Assembly: GCA_006218065.1 (NCBI GenBank)
Contig: VBWE01000006.1
Coordinates: forward strand, 17,043 to 81,042
Origin: Bacteroidota bacterium
GTDB lineage: Bacteria; Bacteroidota; Bacteroidia; Palsa-965
DNA length: 64,000 bases
Direction: 5' to 3'
In this document: positions 16,063-24,247 of the stretch, one piece after another
Layout: the number at the start of each line of letters is the position of its first letter
Position numbering within the stretch: the stretch's first letter is position 1
Notes under the pieces: model-generated
The model's input: the letters and a program-made list of their open reading frames with translations, nothing else
What the model was told of the DNA's origin: nothing
The model's database searches: none
Position numbers and translations under genes: made by a program

Positions 16063-16983
16063 TCAGTTAATATTGATCTTGTTCGTCAGCGTTTGTCCGT
16101 TCTCGAATTTTACATTCAGCAGGTAAAGCCCGGCAGGCTGCGTGTTCAGCGAAACCTGTTTGTGCTTACGCATGTCGTTCTTTTCGATCTTCTCGTTGTA
16201 CACGACTTGTCCGAGCAGGTTGACCAGTTCTACCGATGCGATATTTTCAGTAGCATCCAGTTTGAATACACCGCTGGAAGGATTGGGATAGATGCTCATT
16301 TTAAGCGACTGGTTTGTGTTAGCCTGCACGCCCATCGATGCACAGTCGCAGGTATGCGATCCGAGCCCGGTCCAGGTGTTGTTCGGCAGCGAATCCCATT
16401 CGGCTACTACATTGAACGCAGTCGGGTTCGACATTACGCCGGCAGTAACGGTTGCTTTGCGCTGCAGGGTGTGATTATAGGTAAGCCATGTTCCCTGTCC
16501 GCTGGTGTAAGGGAAAACATCTGTCCACGAGGTGCCGGGATCTTCGCCGATCTTGCCGAAAATATCGACCAGCATATACGGTGAAATCTTGATCAGTGCA
16601 AAAGCATCGTTACCGTTCCAGTACAGCGGATCAGGGTATGCGCCGCCGAGCTGGTCAGCCATAGCCTGGAGTGCGGGGCTGCAGGCGGGAGAATTCGGGG
16701 CGGTAGTGGTTTGCCCGTTAACAATTACCCATACATCGTTTGCACCGATAGTGCCGGTCAACTGGAGGCTGTCGGTACCGGCAGTTGAACCGTTCGAATA
16801 ACGGACAACGCGGTAGTTGGACAGGTTGATGGGATTAGCGGTCGGATTGTAGATTTCCGCGCCCTTGTCGTTGCCTGTTCCTTCGACATATTCTGAGATA
16901 AAAAGCTCGCTGCAGGCGGAAGTCTGCGCCTGGGCAAATGCAAAGCTGCCGATCGACAGGATCGTGAGTAAAGATGTTTTCAT
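16063..16983 (-). CDS. Secreted lamin-tail-domain protein with T9SS sorting signal
   Basis: 306 residues. Signal peptide (MKTSLLTILSIGSFAFAQAQ), then a lamin-tail (LTD) fold recognised by ELFISEYVEGTGNDKGAEIY followed by NLSNYRVVRYSNG, about residues 25-210. The C-terminal ~80 residues are a T9SS type A sorting domain (IYPNPSSGVFKLDA ... GLYLLNVKF ... INI). LTD domains in secreted bacterial proteins often accompany nucleases; here the endonuclease I gene is two genes downstream, so a DNA-binding or surface-capture role is plausible. It has a promoter with a leader of about 105 nt. Confidence 0.87.
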   Translation of the reverse strand: MKTSLLTILSIGSFAFAQAQTSACSELFISEYVEGTGNDKGAEIYNPTANPINLSNYRVVRYSNGSTAGTDSLQLTGTIGANDVWVIVNGQTTTAPNSPACSPALQAMADQLGGAYPDPLYWNGNDAFALIKISPYMLVDIFGKIGEDPGTSWTDVFPYTSGQGTWLTYNHTLQRKATVTAGVMSNPTAFNVVAEWDSLPNNTWTGLGSHTCDCASMGVQANTNQSLKMSIYPNPSSGVFKLDATENIASVELVNLLGQVVYNEKIEKNDMRKHKQVSLNTQPAGLYLLNVKFENGQTLTNKININ

Positions 16984-17093
16984 TTTTTAGTGCTGGATGA
17001 AACTTTATTGACTCTGAATCGCAACTGGTTTCGGAGTGTTCCGCGGGAGATGCGGGGCGGAGTCCTGTAGGTGATCAGCAGCGATTTATGCCG

Positions 17094-17124
17094 CAAAAGT
17101 AAACCAAAAAAAGGCTCGGGTCAA
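17094..17124 (-). promoter_or_regulatory. Promoter of the lamin-tail/TonB/endonuclease block
   Basis: Minus-strand TTG (17122-17124), 20-nt spacer, TACTTTTG (17094-17101). The leader to the ATG at 16983 would be about 105 nt, long for this window and possibly regulatory. Confidence 0.65.
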
Positions 17125-17254
17125 GGGATTTTATGAACGGGTGTGGATAACTAACGATTTATTAATGGGGCGTTTACAGGGATGCGGCCAGGCGCTTCGG
17201 GCGAATGGGGAATGATGTGGTTAAATGATTGATAAATAATCCTTGTGGCCTGCT

Positions 17255-17374
17255 TCAGACGACTGCGATAAAACTGAAAAATACGACCGATAAAAGGATG
17301 GTGAGCCAGAATGTTACGACATGGATAAACCGGTAGTCATCCGTACGGAAAAACCGTTGTAGCTTTTGTTTCAT
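17255..17374 (-). CDS. Possible 39-residue membrane peptide
   Basis: ATG 17374 to TGA 17255-17257. The peptide has a basic N-terminus (MKQKLQRFFRTDDYRFIHVV) followed by one hydrophobic helix (TFWLTILLSVVFFSFIAVV). Composition and topology look like a genuine small membrane protein, but there is no Shine-Dalgarno and no TAnnTTTG box close upstream. The other parts of the spacer (16984-17254 and 17375-17749) are AT-rich and hold only the lamin-tail promoter and, near 17704, the promoter of the next gene. Confidence 0.4.
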   Translation of the reverse strand: MKQKLQRFFRTDDYRFIHVVTFWLTILLSVVFFSFIAVV

Positions 17375-17703
17375 TCCCGTATCATGTTGATCTCACGTTC
17401 CAACCGGCATCCATACGGGGGTAAGGATACGGGTTGTATAGCCAGCATGCCGGGAAGAGAGAGGCGGCGATACAAAACTATAGAATAACCAGAATAACCA
17501 GGTAGTGTTTGCCTTGAAAATGACATTACTGCCAAATCCAGGGCTAATTTACGTTGACCGGGCACTAAAGGATTCAATGTTTTCGACGTTTATATTTTAA
17601 ACGTATCTAATTCGATAATTTTCAATGCTTTATTTATTGAACACCTGTTTTTTTTACCGATGAATCCAATTTTCCGGAGCCCGGCTGTGCATGTAAAAAG
17701 CAT
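17375..17703. other. AT-rich non-coding spacer
   Basis: No coding frame with credible composition, terminator or RNA structure was recognised in this stretch. A 68-codon minus-strand frame ending at 17371 has no family resemblance and no start signal. Confidence 0.45.
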
Positions 17704-17711
17704 TACTTTTG
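17704..17711 (+). promoter_or_regulatory. -7 box of the deoxyhypusine-synthase-like gene
   Basis: TACTTTTG (TAnnTTTG) 38 nt upstream of the ATG at 17750; no clear -33 element. Confidence 0.5.
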
Positions 17712-17749
17712 TCCCCCGATATTGATTTAAACACCATTTAATAAAGAAC

Positions 17750-18724
17750 ATGAACCGCGGACCTATTTCTCAGTTTATTGAAAAGCATTACCTGCACTTC
17801 AATGCCGCTGCGCTTGTTGACGCAGCCAAAGGATACGAACAGCACCTGCTCGAAGGCGGGAAAATGATGATCACGCTTGCCGGCGCCATGAGTACGGCCG
17901 AGCTGGGTATTTCACTCGCCGAAATCATCCGCCAGGGCAAAGTGGATATCATCTCCTGCACCGGGGCCAACCTCGAAGAGGATATCATGAACCTGGTGGC
18001 GCATAACCATTATAAACGTGTGCCGAATTACCGCGACCTCAGTCCGAAAGAAGAATGGGCCCTGCTCGAAGACGGTTTCAACCGCGTAACCGATACCTGC
18101 ATTCCCGAAGAAGAAGCATTCCGCCGTATCCAGCAACATATTTTCAAGCAGTGGAAAAATGCGGAAGATGGCGGCGAACGTTTTTTCCCGCATGAGTATA
18201 TGTACAAAATGCTGCTCTCGCGCGAAATGGAACAGTACTACGAAATCGATCCGAAAAATTCGTGGATGCTGGCCGCCGCTGAAAAAAATATCCCGATCAT
18301 CGTTCCCGGCTGGGAAGACAGTACGATGGGAAATATTTTCGCTTCCTATTGCATCAAAGGCGAGCTGAAACCGTCCACGATGAAAAGCGGTATCGAATAC
18401 ATGGTCTGGCTCAGCGACTGGTACCGGAAAAATTCGTCGGGCAAAGGCGTAGGCTTTTTCCAGGTCGGCGGCGGTATTGCCGGCGATTTCCCGATCTGCG
18501 TTGTTCCCATGATGTACCAGGATCTCGAATGGCATGATGTTCCGTTCTGGAGCTATTTCTGCCAGATTTCGGATTCCACCACCAGTTACGGTTCGTATTC
18601 CGGCGCTGTTCCCAACGAAAAAATCACCTGGGGAAAACTCGATATCCATACGCCGAAATTCATCATCGAAAGTGATGCGAGTATTGTAGCGCCGCTGGTT
18701 TTTGCGTGGCTGCTGAAATGGTGA
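17750..18724 (+). CDS. Deoxyhypusine-synthase-family protein
   Basis: 324 residues, cytosolic. The fold is recognised by ITLAGAMSTAELGISLAEII and ISCTGANLEEDIMNLVAH (NAD-binding half), the glycine-rich FFQVGGGIAGDFPIC, and YGSYSGAVPNEKITWGKLD near the C-terminus. Lys296 in TWGK corresponds to the lysine that carries the aminobutyl group in eukaryotic deoxyhypusine synthase. Bacteria have no eIF5A, so the substrate cannot be the classical one; homospermidine formation or another spermidine-dependent aminobutyl transfer are possible. The gene is monocistronic with a terminator after it. Confidence 0.9.
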   Translation: MNRGPISQFIEKHYLHFNAAALVDAAKGYEQHLLEGGKMMITLAGAMSTAELGISLAEIIRQGKVDIISCTGANLEEDIMNLVAHNHYKRVPNYRDLSPKEEWALLEDGFNRVTDTCIPEEEAFRRIQQHIFKQWKNAEDGGERFFPHEYMYKMLLSREMEQYYEIDPKNSWMLAAAEKNIPIIVPGWEDSTMGNIFASYCIKGELKPSTMKSGIEYMVWLSDWYRKNSSGKGVGFFQVGGGIAGDFPICVVPMMYQDLEWHDVPFWSYFCQISDSTTSYGSYSGAVPNEKITWGKLDIHTPKFIIESDASIVAPLVFAWLLKW

Positions 18725-18746
18725 GCTAAAGAGTAAAAGGTTCTCG

Positions 18747-18775
18747 GGGCGATGCGGTGCATCGCCCGTACTTTT
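18747..18775 (+). terminator. Terminator after the deoxyhypusine-synthase-like gene
   Basis: 9-bp stem gggcgatgc (18747-18755) with 18759-18767, 3-nt loop, followed by GTACTTTTT. Confidence 0.7.
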
Positions 18776-18908
18776 TGGAAGCGTCTTTATTCAGCAGCAG
18801 CATCCCTGCGGGTTTATTTTGCCGGCGGCGTATTTTCATCGGTGTGTTTTTTAGAGCAAGCCCGGTTTTAATGGTAATTTTAGCGATCGCAAAAATTTGC
18901 GCTGCGCC

Positions 18909-20327
18909 ATGAATGATTCTCTGTCTGCTTTGCCGCAGGGTAAATCTTCCCCGGTTTTTTTTCTTCGCCTGGCGGGACATGTTTTTTTCCTGCTGCTTTT
19001 TCTTCTGGCCATGGTGTATGCCGTCGAACGTGTTTCCCATGTGGATGCTGCGTGGCAGTTTTGGGAAAGAGTCAACGGCGGAACTTTTGTTTACCCCGAA
19101 AGCCGTTACGGTGTAATCCTGTCCGAACTGCCGCTCTGGCTGGCTGTAAAAGCGGGGCTCCCGTTTAATGCGCTCGTGTATATCAACTCCGGCAGCTACA
19201 TCGTACTGTATTATGGTATTTGGCTGCTCTGCGTGTACCGGTTGAAAAACATGGCGGCGGGGACGGCGGTGCTGTTTGCACTTTGCCTCGGCATCAAACT
19301 CACATTTTTACACACGGTCACCGAATCGCACCAGGCGATTATTTTTTCCGTACTGCTTTTCGCGGTGCTGAATTCGGAGGTGATCAAAAAACGCAGCCTG
19401 CATATCCTGTTCAGTCTTGCCGCCACGATACTGGTTTTACTTACACATCCGTTCGCCCTGTTCACCGCCGGTTTTGCGGCGGCCTGGCAGATGGTGGTTT
19501 CGCGCAAATTCCGTTCACCTGCTCCCTGGCTGGTTTTTGCGCTGGTCGCCGGTTTCAGCCTGTTCCGTTTTCTCACCGCCGGCGAACATTCGTACGACGC
19601 TACGCATTACGATCACCTGAAATCGGTTCCTGCGCTGGAATTATTATCGCAAGGCAGCTACTTCATAAAAATCTTCGGCGGATATTTTGCGCAGTTGTAC
19701 TGGCTGCCCAGCCTCGTTTTTATAATCACCGTCATCCTGATGGTCCGCCGCCGCGACTGGCTGAAACTTTCCGTTTTTTCAGGTGCCCTGTTTTTTTACA
19801 TCATCGTCGCCGCAATTACATTTTATAATGGCGATTCGCTGCAAATGATGGAGCGCGCCTGGCTGCCTCCGTTCTTCATGCTCAGCCTGGCTTTTGCCGG
19901 TCAGCTGGCGGTGCCGGAAATAAAACCGGCGTATGTAATGAAAATTATGCCCGTACTTTTTCTTTTCGGCGGACTCCTGCTGATCAACCAGGGATGTATC
20001 GTTTTCAGGAAAAGAGCGGAGTACTATTATGCCATGATGGAACAGGGCATGAAGCTTGGCGCGGACCAGGTTATTATTCCGGATAAAAAAATGAATACCG
20101 GCCGCATCCAGGCGGCATGGGCCATGGGCACGGAATCGCTGGTGCTTTCCACGTTCCGTTTCGGCAAAAGCATGACGATTATTCCGCAGTCGCAACTGAA
20201 AACACATACGCCCGGATTTTATATGATCAATGATGTGGACAGCATGCATGTGAATATGCTCAATCCGAAATATTTTCAATTGTCAGGCAACGGCTATGTT
20301 TTGCTCACTGAGCCGGTGAAGGAATAA
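18909..20327 (+). CDS. Polytopic membrane protein, glycosyltransferase-C-like
   Basis: 472 residues from the ATG at 18909. About nine to ten hydrophobic helices, starting with VFFLRLAGHVFFLLLFLLAM. The first loop contains HVDAAWQFWERVNGGTFVYP, reminiscent of the acidic first loop of GT-C (ArnT/PMT-like) enzymes that use polyprenyl-phosphate sugars, but I cannot place it in a named family. The C-terminal ~90 residues are soluble (DQVIIPDKKMNTGRIQAAWA). It stands alone between two terminators. A role in sugar transfer to envelope components is only suggested by topology. Confidence 0.8.
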   Translation: MNDSLSALPQGKSSPVFFLRLAGHVFFLLLFLLAMVYAVERVSHVDAAWQFWERVNGGTFVYPESRYGVILSELPLWLAVKAGLPFNALVYINSGSYIVLYYGIWLLCVYRLKNMAAGTAVLFALCLGIKLTFLHTVTESHQAIIFSVLLFAVLNSEVIKKRSLHILFSLAATILVLLTHPFALFTAGFAAAWQMVVSRKFRSPAPWLVFALVAGFSLFRFLTAGEHSYDATHYDHLKSVPALELLSQGSYFIKIFGGYFAQLYWLPSLVFIITVILMVRRRDWLKLSVFSGALFFYIIVAAITFYNGDSLQMMERAWLPPFFMLSLAFAGQLAVPEIKPAYVMKIMPVLFLFGGLLLINQGCIVFRKRAEYYYAMMEQGMKLGADQVIIPDKKMNTGRIQAAWAMGTESLVLSTFRFGKSMTIIPQSQLKTHTPGFYMINDVDSMHVNMLNPKYFQLSGNGYVLLTEPVKE

Positions 20328-20344
20328 TTCCTGGCAGCACTTTG

Positions 20345-20365
20345 CACCGCGGCGCGGTGATTTTT
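20345..20365 (+). terminator. Probable terminator
   Basis: Short GC-rich hairpin caccgc/gcggtg (20345-20350, 20354-20359) followed by ATTTTT, 17 nt after the stop of the membrane-protein gene. Confidence 0.55.
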
Positions 20366-20417
20366 CATGTTTCCCTTTTTTCATATCTTTCATGTGGCAA
20401 ACCAAAACAAAAATCAC

Positions 20418-21086
20418 ATGAAAAAAATTCTACGATTACTCGTACCGGTTCTTTTTTGCTGCTTCGCACAGTATGCGCAGGCGCAAACGAACTGTAGCCC
20501 GTCGCAAGCGGCCGGCCTGTTGGTGACAACCATCGACGACCTGGCCTTCAGCGATCCTTTCGTCGTTAAAACCTGTAACGGCGCTGTTTGTTACGATACG
20601 GTCAACGCTTCGCGGACGCATTACCTGGAACCAGGCGCAACGCTTTACCTGTTTACGTATTCCACTACGCTGGTGTATATGAAAACCGGCTCGACCATCA
20701 CGCTGATCGGTCCGAATGTGAATGCGTACATCTACACGGAAGCGAACACGACGATCAACGGCACGCCGATGGCGCCTCCTTCGCCCTGTGTGAGCATTAC
20801 GTTCCCGGGACCTTCGTGCACTACCGGCATGACGGATGTGAACAACGGTATTCCGTTTTCACTTTTCCCGCAGCCTGCGGCGGATGTTCTGAATATTCAG
20901 CGCGACGAAAATTCACCTGCGGATTACGTGGTGATCGACATCACCGGCAGAATTGTACTTACCGGGACACTAAATGAAAACCTGGAAAGTATCGGGCTCG
21001 CCGGCCTTGCGCCGGGACTGTTTACCATCCAACTCACCAGCAAAGATGGCCGGCGCAGCAGCATGCGGTTCATGCACAGTCGCTGA
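20418..21086 (+). CDS. Secreted protein with T9SS sorting domain, function unknown
   Basis: 222 residues from ATG 20418; the signal peptide MKKILRLLVPVLFCCFAQYA ends before QAQTNCSP. The mature middle part (about 25-140) is Thr/Cys-rich with four or more cysteines and beta-rich sequence (TLYLFTYSTTLVYMKTGSTI), a small secreted domain I do not recognise. The last ~75 residues are a T9SS type A sorting domain (LFPQPAADVLNIQ ... GLAPGLFTIQLTS). The frame extends upstream to 20367, but the ATG at 20418 gives the best signal peptide. A strong terminator follows. Confidence 0.85.
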   Translation: MKKILRLLVPVLFCCFAQYAQAQTNCSPSQAAGLLVTTIDDLAFSDPFVVKTCNGAVCYDTVNASRTHYLEPGATLYLFTYSTTLVYMKTGSTITLIGPNVNAYIYTEANTTINGTPMAPPSPCVSITFPGPSCTTGMTDVNNGIPFSLFPQPAADVLNIQRDENSPADYVVIDITGRIVLTGTLNENLESIGLAGLAPGLFTIQLTSKDGRRSSMRFMHSR

Positions 21087-21106
21087 GTAATTTTTACGAA
21101 CGTATA

Positions 21107-21138
21107 AAAGCGATGTCCGGGAACGGATGTCGCTTTTT
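21107..21138 (+). terminator. Terminator after the T9SS protein gene
   Basis: 13-bp stem (21107-21119 with 21124-21136, two G-U pairs) and a T5 run at 21134-21138. Confidence 0.8.
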
Positions 21139-21177
21139 GTTTTGTGCGGTATTATCCTGATTTCCTAACTTGTCCGC

Positions 21178-21978
21178 ATGTTTGGAAAGCTTTTCGGAAA
21201 AAAGAAAAACACGGTACTTACAACGTTCACTAATGCTGAAACCGGTGAAGTAATCGGTCGCGCGGAAATGCCGCCGGAAAATCTTCCTGCCGACTTCGGC
21301 CGGGAAACCACCTTTTCGATCCAGGGTGGCGAATGGACTGTGGAAAGCGCCGATCCCCTGACCGCGGAAGAATATATCCGCAAGGGTAAACTCACCGTGA
21401 AACTCCGCCGCATCCAGTATGTCAACCCGAACGATATCCTGATGACACTGCCCACCATCTCGAACGAACTGCCACCCGTTTCAGAAAATCCGCCGTTCAA
21501 AAACTTCAGTAGTAATATGCATGAGGATGATTGGAGACAGGAAGAATTCCTCGCCCGCAGTTTACTGGTGGAAGTGGAGGAGGAACTGGATGCTGTGCGC
21601 GATATTTTTGAAAACCACAGCCGGCCGATTGGCGAAAGTTCAATGAACGCATATACAAAACTACATGTCCGCAACCGCGTGCCCGAACCGCTCAGGGGGA
21701 TAAACATCAGCCTGGATGAATTGCGCAGCCTGCTCGGCGATCCTGAAACGGGTTCGCTTACTTTCAGTACGTCAAACGGCAAACCTTACGGATTCGTGTC
21801 GGGCGGATTTGTGTTGAAAATGCCGGAAGACTGTATTGTCTATGGTCTCGTGCGGGATAATCATGTTTCCGTTATCGGGCTCCATGGCGATGATCCGCTG
21901 TCCGAAAGCGTGCGCATGGTACTCTGCGAAAAATTCAGGCTTCTGCATATTGACTGGGTGAGGGCGGAAATGCGCTGA
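21178..21978 (+). CDS. Conserved hypothetical cytosolic protein
   Basis: 266 residues with no signal peptide or membrane helix. N-terminal segment MFGKLFGKKKNTVLTTFTNA, a middle acidic region with many Glu and a C-terminal half (GSLTFSTSNGKPYGFVSGGF) that alternates strands and helices. I do not recognise a family or catalytic motif. It lies 42 nt upstream of the TPR membrane protein on the same strand, but a separate -7 box between them suggests separate transcription. Its own start is preceded by a weak box (TAACTTG near 21169). Confidence 0.8.
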   Translation: MFGKLFGKKKNTVLTTFTNAETGEVIGRAEMPPENLPADFGRETTFSIQGGEWTVESADPLTAEEYIRKGKLTVKLRRIQYVNPNDILMTLPTISNELPPVSENPPFKNFSSNMHEDDWRQEEFLARSLLVEVEEELDAVRDIFENHSRPIGESSMNAYTKLHVRNRVPEPLRGINISLDELRSLLGDPETGSLTFSTSNGKPYGFVSGGFVLKMPEDCIVYGLVRDNHVSVIGLHGDDPLSESVRMVLCEKFRLLHIDWVRAEMR

Positions 21979-21993
21979 TTCTCCGGCAATGAT

Positions 21994-22001
21994 TATTTTT
22001 G
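21994..22001 (+). promoter_or_regulatory. -7 box of the TPR glycosyltransferase-like gene
   Basis: TATTTTTG 19 nt before the ATG at 22021. Confidence 0.5.
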
Positions 22002-22020
22002 ATCGCGACACGAAACAGCA

Positions 22021-24006
22021 ATGGCCAAAGACAAATCCAAAGGAAAACCGAAAGCATCTTCCGGTTCTTCTTTTTTCTCCAGCAACAAATTAGTTTACGG
22101 CCTGGTCTTCGGCCTCGCTTTCCTGCTTTATGCAAATACATTCGGTCACCAGTATGCGCTGGATGATCGCGCGGTTACGTTCGGGAATAAATTCGTGATG
22201 GACGGTTTCGGCGGTTACGATGATATTCTCACTACATTTTACTGGCAGGGTTTCTGGGATGCTAACGCCGGGCTGTACCGCCCGATGTCGCTGCTCGTTT
22301 TTGCCACGGAATGGCAGTTGGCCGGCGACAGTCCCGGATTTTTCCATTTCGTCAACGTCGCTCTTTATGCGCTCACCTGCCTGCTGCTTTTCCGCCTGCT
22401 GCGCAAACTGCTCGGCGAACAAAACCTGCTCACCAGTTTCGTGGCCACGCTTTTGTTCATCGTCCATCCCACGCATACCGAAGTTGTAGCAAACATCAAA
22501 AGCCTCGATGAAATTCTCAGCCTGCTCTTCTTCGTGCTTTCGATGAGCCAGCTGCTGAAATATTCCGAAACAGCGAAACCGGTTAACCTCGCGGGATCGG
22601 CCCTGCTGTTTTTTTGTGCGCTGCTTTCGAAAGAAGGAGCCATACTTTTCTTCCCCGTGATGGGCTTGAGCCTCTGGTATTTTACCAAAACACCCGTAAA
22701 GAAAATCGCCCTCGCGCTCGCCCCGCTGGCCCTTGTGGCCGTGTGCTGGTTCCTGCTTCACCAGTGGGTGATCGATAAAGCATCCGATCCCGCACCGTAC
22801 ACGTACCAGAATAATTCCATGCTCGCGTCTTCCGACTTTATGGAACATAAAGCAACGGCCATCGGTATGTTCGGGCGGTATATTTTAAAAGCGCTGGTTC
22901 CGTACCCGCTGTCGTACGATTATTCGTTCAGCGAAATTCCGAATACCGGTTTCGGCGATATCATCGTACTCGCATCCCTGGCCGCGATTGCAGCACTTTT
23001 GTATTTCGCGATTCGCCAGACCAAAGAAAAAACGATCGTCTCTTTCGGCATCTGGTGGTTCTTCATCACGTTTGCGCTCACCTGCAATATTTTTTACATC
23101 ATCGGCGCCACGATGGCCGACCGTTTCCTTTTTGTGCCTTCGCTGGGACTTTGTCTTGCCGCCGCATGGCTGCTCGCACGCTATACCGGCGGATTGCAGG
23201 CCGGGGGAAAAACGCTGCACCGGAATACGATCAATGTTTCGCTGATCCTGCTGATCCCTTTCGTACTGATCACGCTGAACAGGAACGGCGACTGGTACGA
23301 TGACGCCACGCTTTTCACCGCCGATGTAAATCATACTCCCGGGAGTGCGCGCGTACATTACAATTACGGCACGCTGCTGATGGACAACGGCAACAAAGAG
23401 ACCGACCCGATGAAAAGACAGCAGTTCTTCGCCGAATCGGAAAAAGCGTTGCGTGAAGCCGTGCGCATTGATACATCGTTCGGAACTTACAATGCCTGGG
23501 CGAATCTCGGCGTAGTGTATTACCGTCAGCAGCGGTACCTCGAATCGGCGGAAGCCACGCGGCAGGCCATCAAGCGCAACCCGTACGATAAAACGTATTC
23601 GGATAATCTGCCCGACGCGTACGGCATGGCCGGGCAGTACGACAGCCTGATCGCGTATGCCAAACGCTGCATCCGCGACAGCACGATGACACGGAAAACG
23701 CGGCTTTATCTCGGCGTGGGTTACCTGAATAAAAAAGATACCGCCGCCGCAGTCGCCACCTTCCGCGAAGCCACGGAAAAAGATCCGACGTACGCCGACG
23801 CCTGGGAAAAACTCGGCAACGTTTTGGGCATGAGTAAAAAATACGAAGAGTCCATCAAAGCGATGGAAACCGCGTATAAACTGGATGATAAGAAAATCGA
23901 CGCCCTGCGGATTATCGCTGTTTCATACGAGATGATGGGCGATAAGCAGAAGATGCAGGAATACCTCAACCGTTTTGTGAAAGCCGGCGGGCAGTTGCCG
24001 CGCTGA
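22021..24006 (+). CDS. TMTC/GT-C-like membrane protein with C-terminal TPR repeats
   Basis: 661 residues. After a basic N-terminus the first helix (LVYGLVFGLAFLLYANTFGH) leads to the loop QYALDDRAVTFGNKFV, the DD-containing first loop typical of GT-C mannosyltransferase-like proteins. About ten helices follow to residue ~420, including the LYRPMSLLVFATEW and HPTHTEVVANIKSLDE motifs characteristic of TMTC/DUF1736-type proteins. Residues ~430-661 form TPR units (ARVHYNYGTLLMDNG, AWANLGVVYYRQQRYLESAE, AWEKLGNVLGMSKKYEESIK). A role in protein O-glycosylation at the inner membrane is known for eukaryotic TMTC proteins and inferred here. The stop codon lies in a 17-bp direct repeat. Confidence 0.88.
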   Translation: MAKDKSKGKPKASSGSSFFSSNKLVYGLVFGLAFLLYANTFGHQYALDDRAVTFGNKFVMDGFGGYDDILTTFYWQGFWDANAGLYRPMSLLVFATEWQLAGDSPGFFHFVNVALYALTCLLLFRLLRKLLGEQNLLTSFVATLLFIVHPTHTEVVANIKSLDEILSLLFFVLSMSQLLKYSETAKPVNLAGSALLFFCALLSKEGAILFFPVMGLSLWYFTKTPVKKIALALAPLALVAVCWFLLHQWVIDKASDPAPYTYQNNSMLASSDFMEHKATAIGMFGRYILKALVPYPLSYDYSFSEIPNTGFGDIIVLASLAAIAALLYFAIRQTKEKTIVSFGIWWFFITFALTCNIFYIIGATMADRFLFVPSLGLCLAAAWLLARYTGGLQAGGKTLHRNTINVSLILLIPFVLITLNRNGDWYDDATLFTADVNHTPGSARVHYNYGTLLMDNGNKETDPMKRQQFFAESEKALREAVRIDTSFGTYNAWANLGVVYYRQQRYLESAEATRQAIKRNPYDKTYSDNLPDAYGMAGQYDSLIAYAKRCIRDSTMTRKTRLYLGVGYLNKKDTAAAVATFREATEKDPTYADAWEKLGNVLGMSKKYEESIKAMETAYKLDDKKIDALRIIAVSYEMMGDKQKMQEYLNRFVKAGGQLPR

Positions 24007-24059
24007 ACTACGTACTGTTACAGTTCATGTCTCGGCTGTCGTGCTGAACTACGTACTGT
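24002..24059 (+). repeat. 17-bp direct repeat spanning the gene end
   Basis: gctgaactacgtactgt occurs at 24002-24018 and 24043-24059. The first copy contains the TGA stop of the TPR gene, so a short 3'-end duplication (period 41 nt) has occurred next to the palindromic element. Confidence 0.75.
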
Positions 24060-24076
24060 GAAACGAAGACTTCGTT

Positions 24077-24217
24077 CCAGATATGAGATGTGAGATTTGA
24101 GACCTGAGATATCTGTATTTCCCTAAAGTGTTCTCATACATTTCGCGGTTATTCCCAAAGAAAAAATGTGAGCACTTTAGTGGAATACCTGTCTCAAATC
24201 TCACATCTCATATCTGG
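24077..24217. repeat. Long inverted repeat, family I copy 1
   Basis: Perfect 27-bp arms (24077-24103 and 24191-24217), plus inner arms ctaaagtg (24123-24130 and 24173-24180). The element sits between convergent genes and is flanked by a small aacgaag/cttcgtt hairpin. A second copy at 28750-28905 shares the architecture but differs in both arms in a compensating way. Confidence 0.9.
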
Positions 24218-24247
24218 TAAACAGACGAAGGTTTGGACCAGTAACCG

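Noticed and set aside
17371-17577. 68-codon minus-strand frame upstream of the 39-residue peptide
   Set aside because: It ends in an ATGA overlap with the peptide start, but composition and start context give no sign of coding.
24077-24217. CRISPR-like array
   Set aside because: The repeats are inverted, not direct, with no regular spacers and no cas genes.
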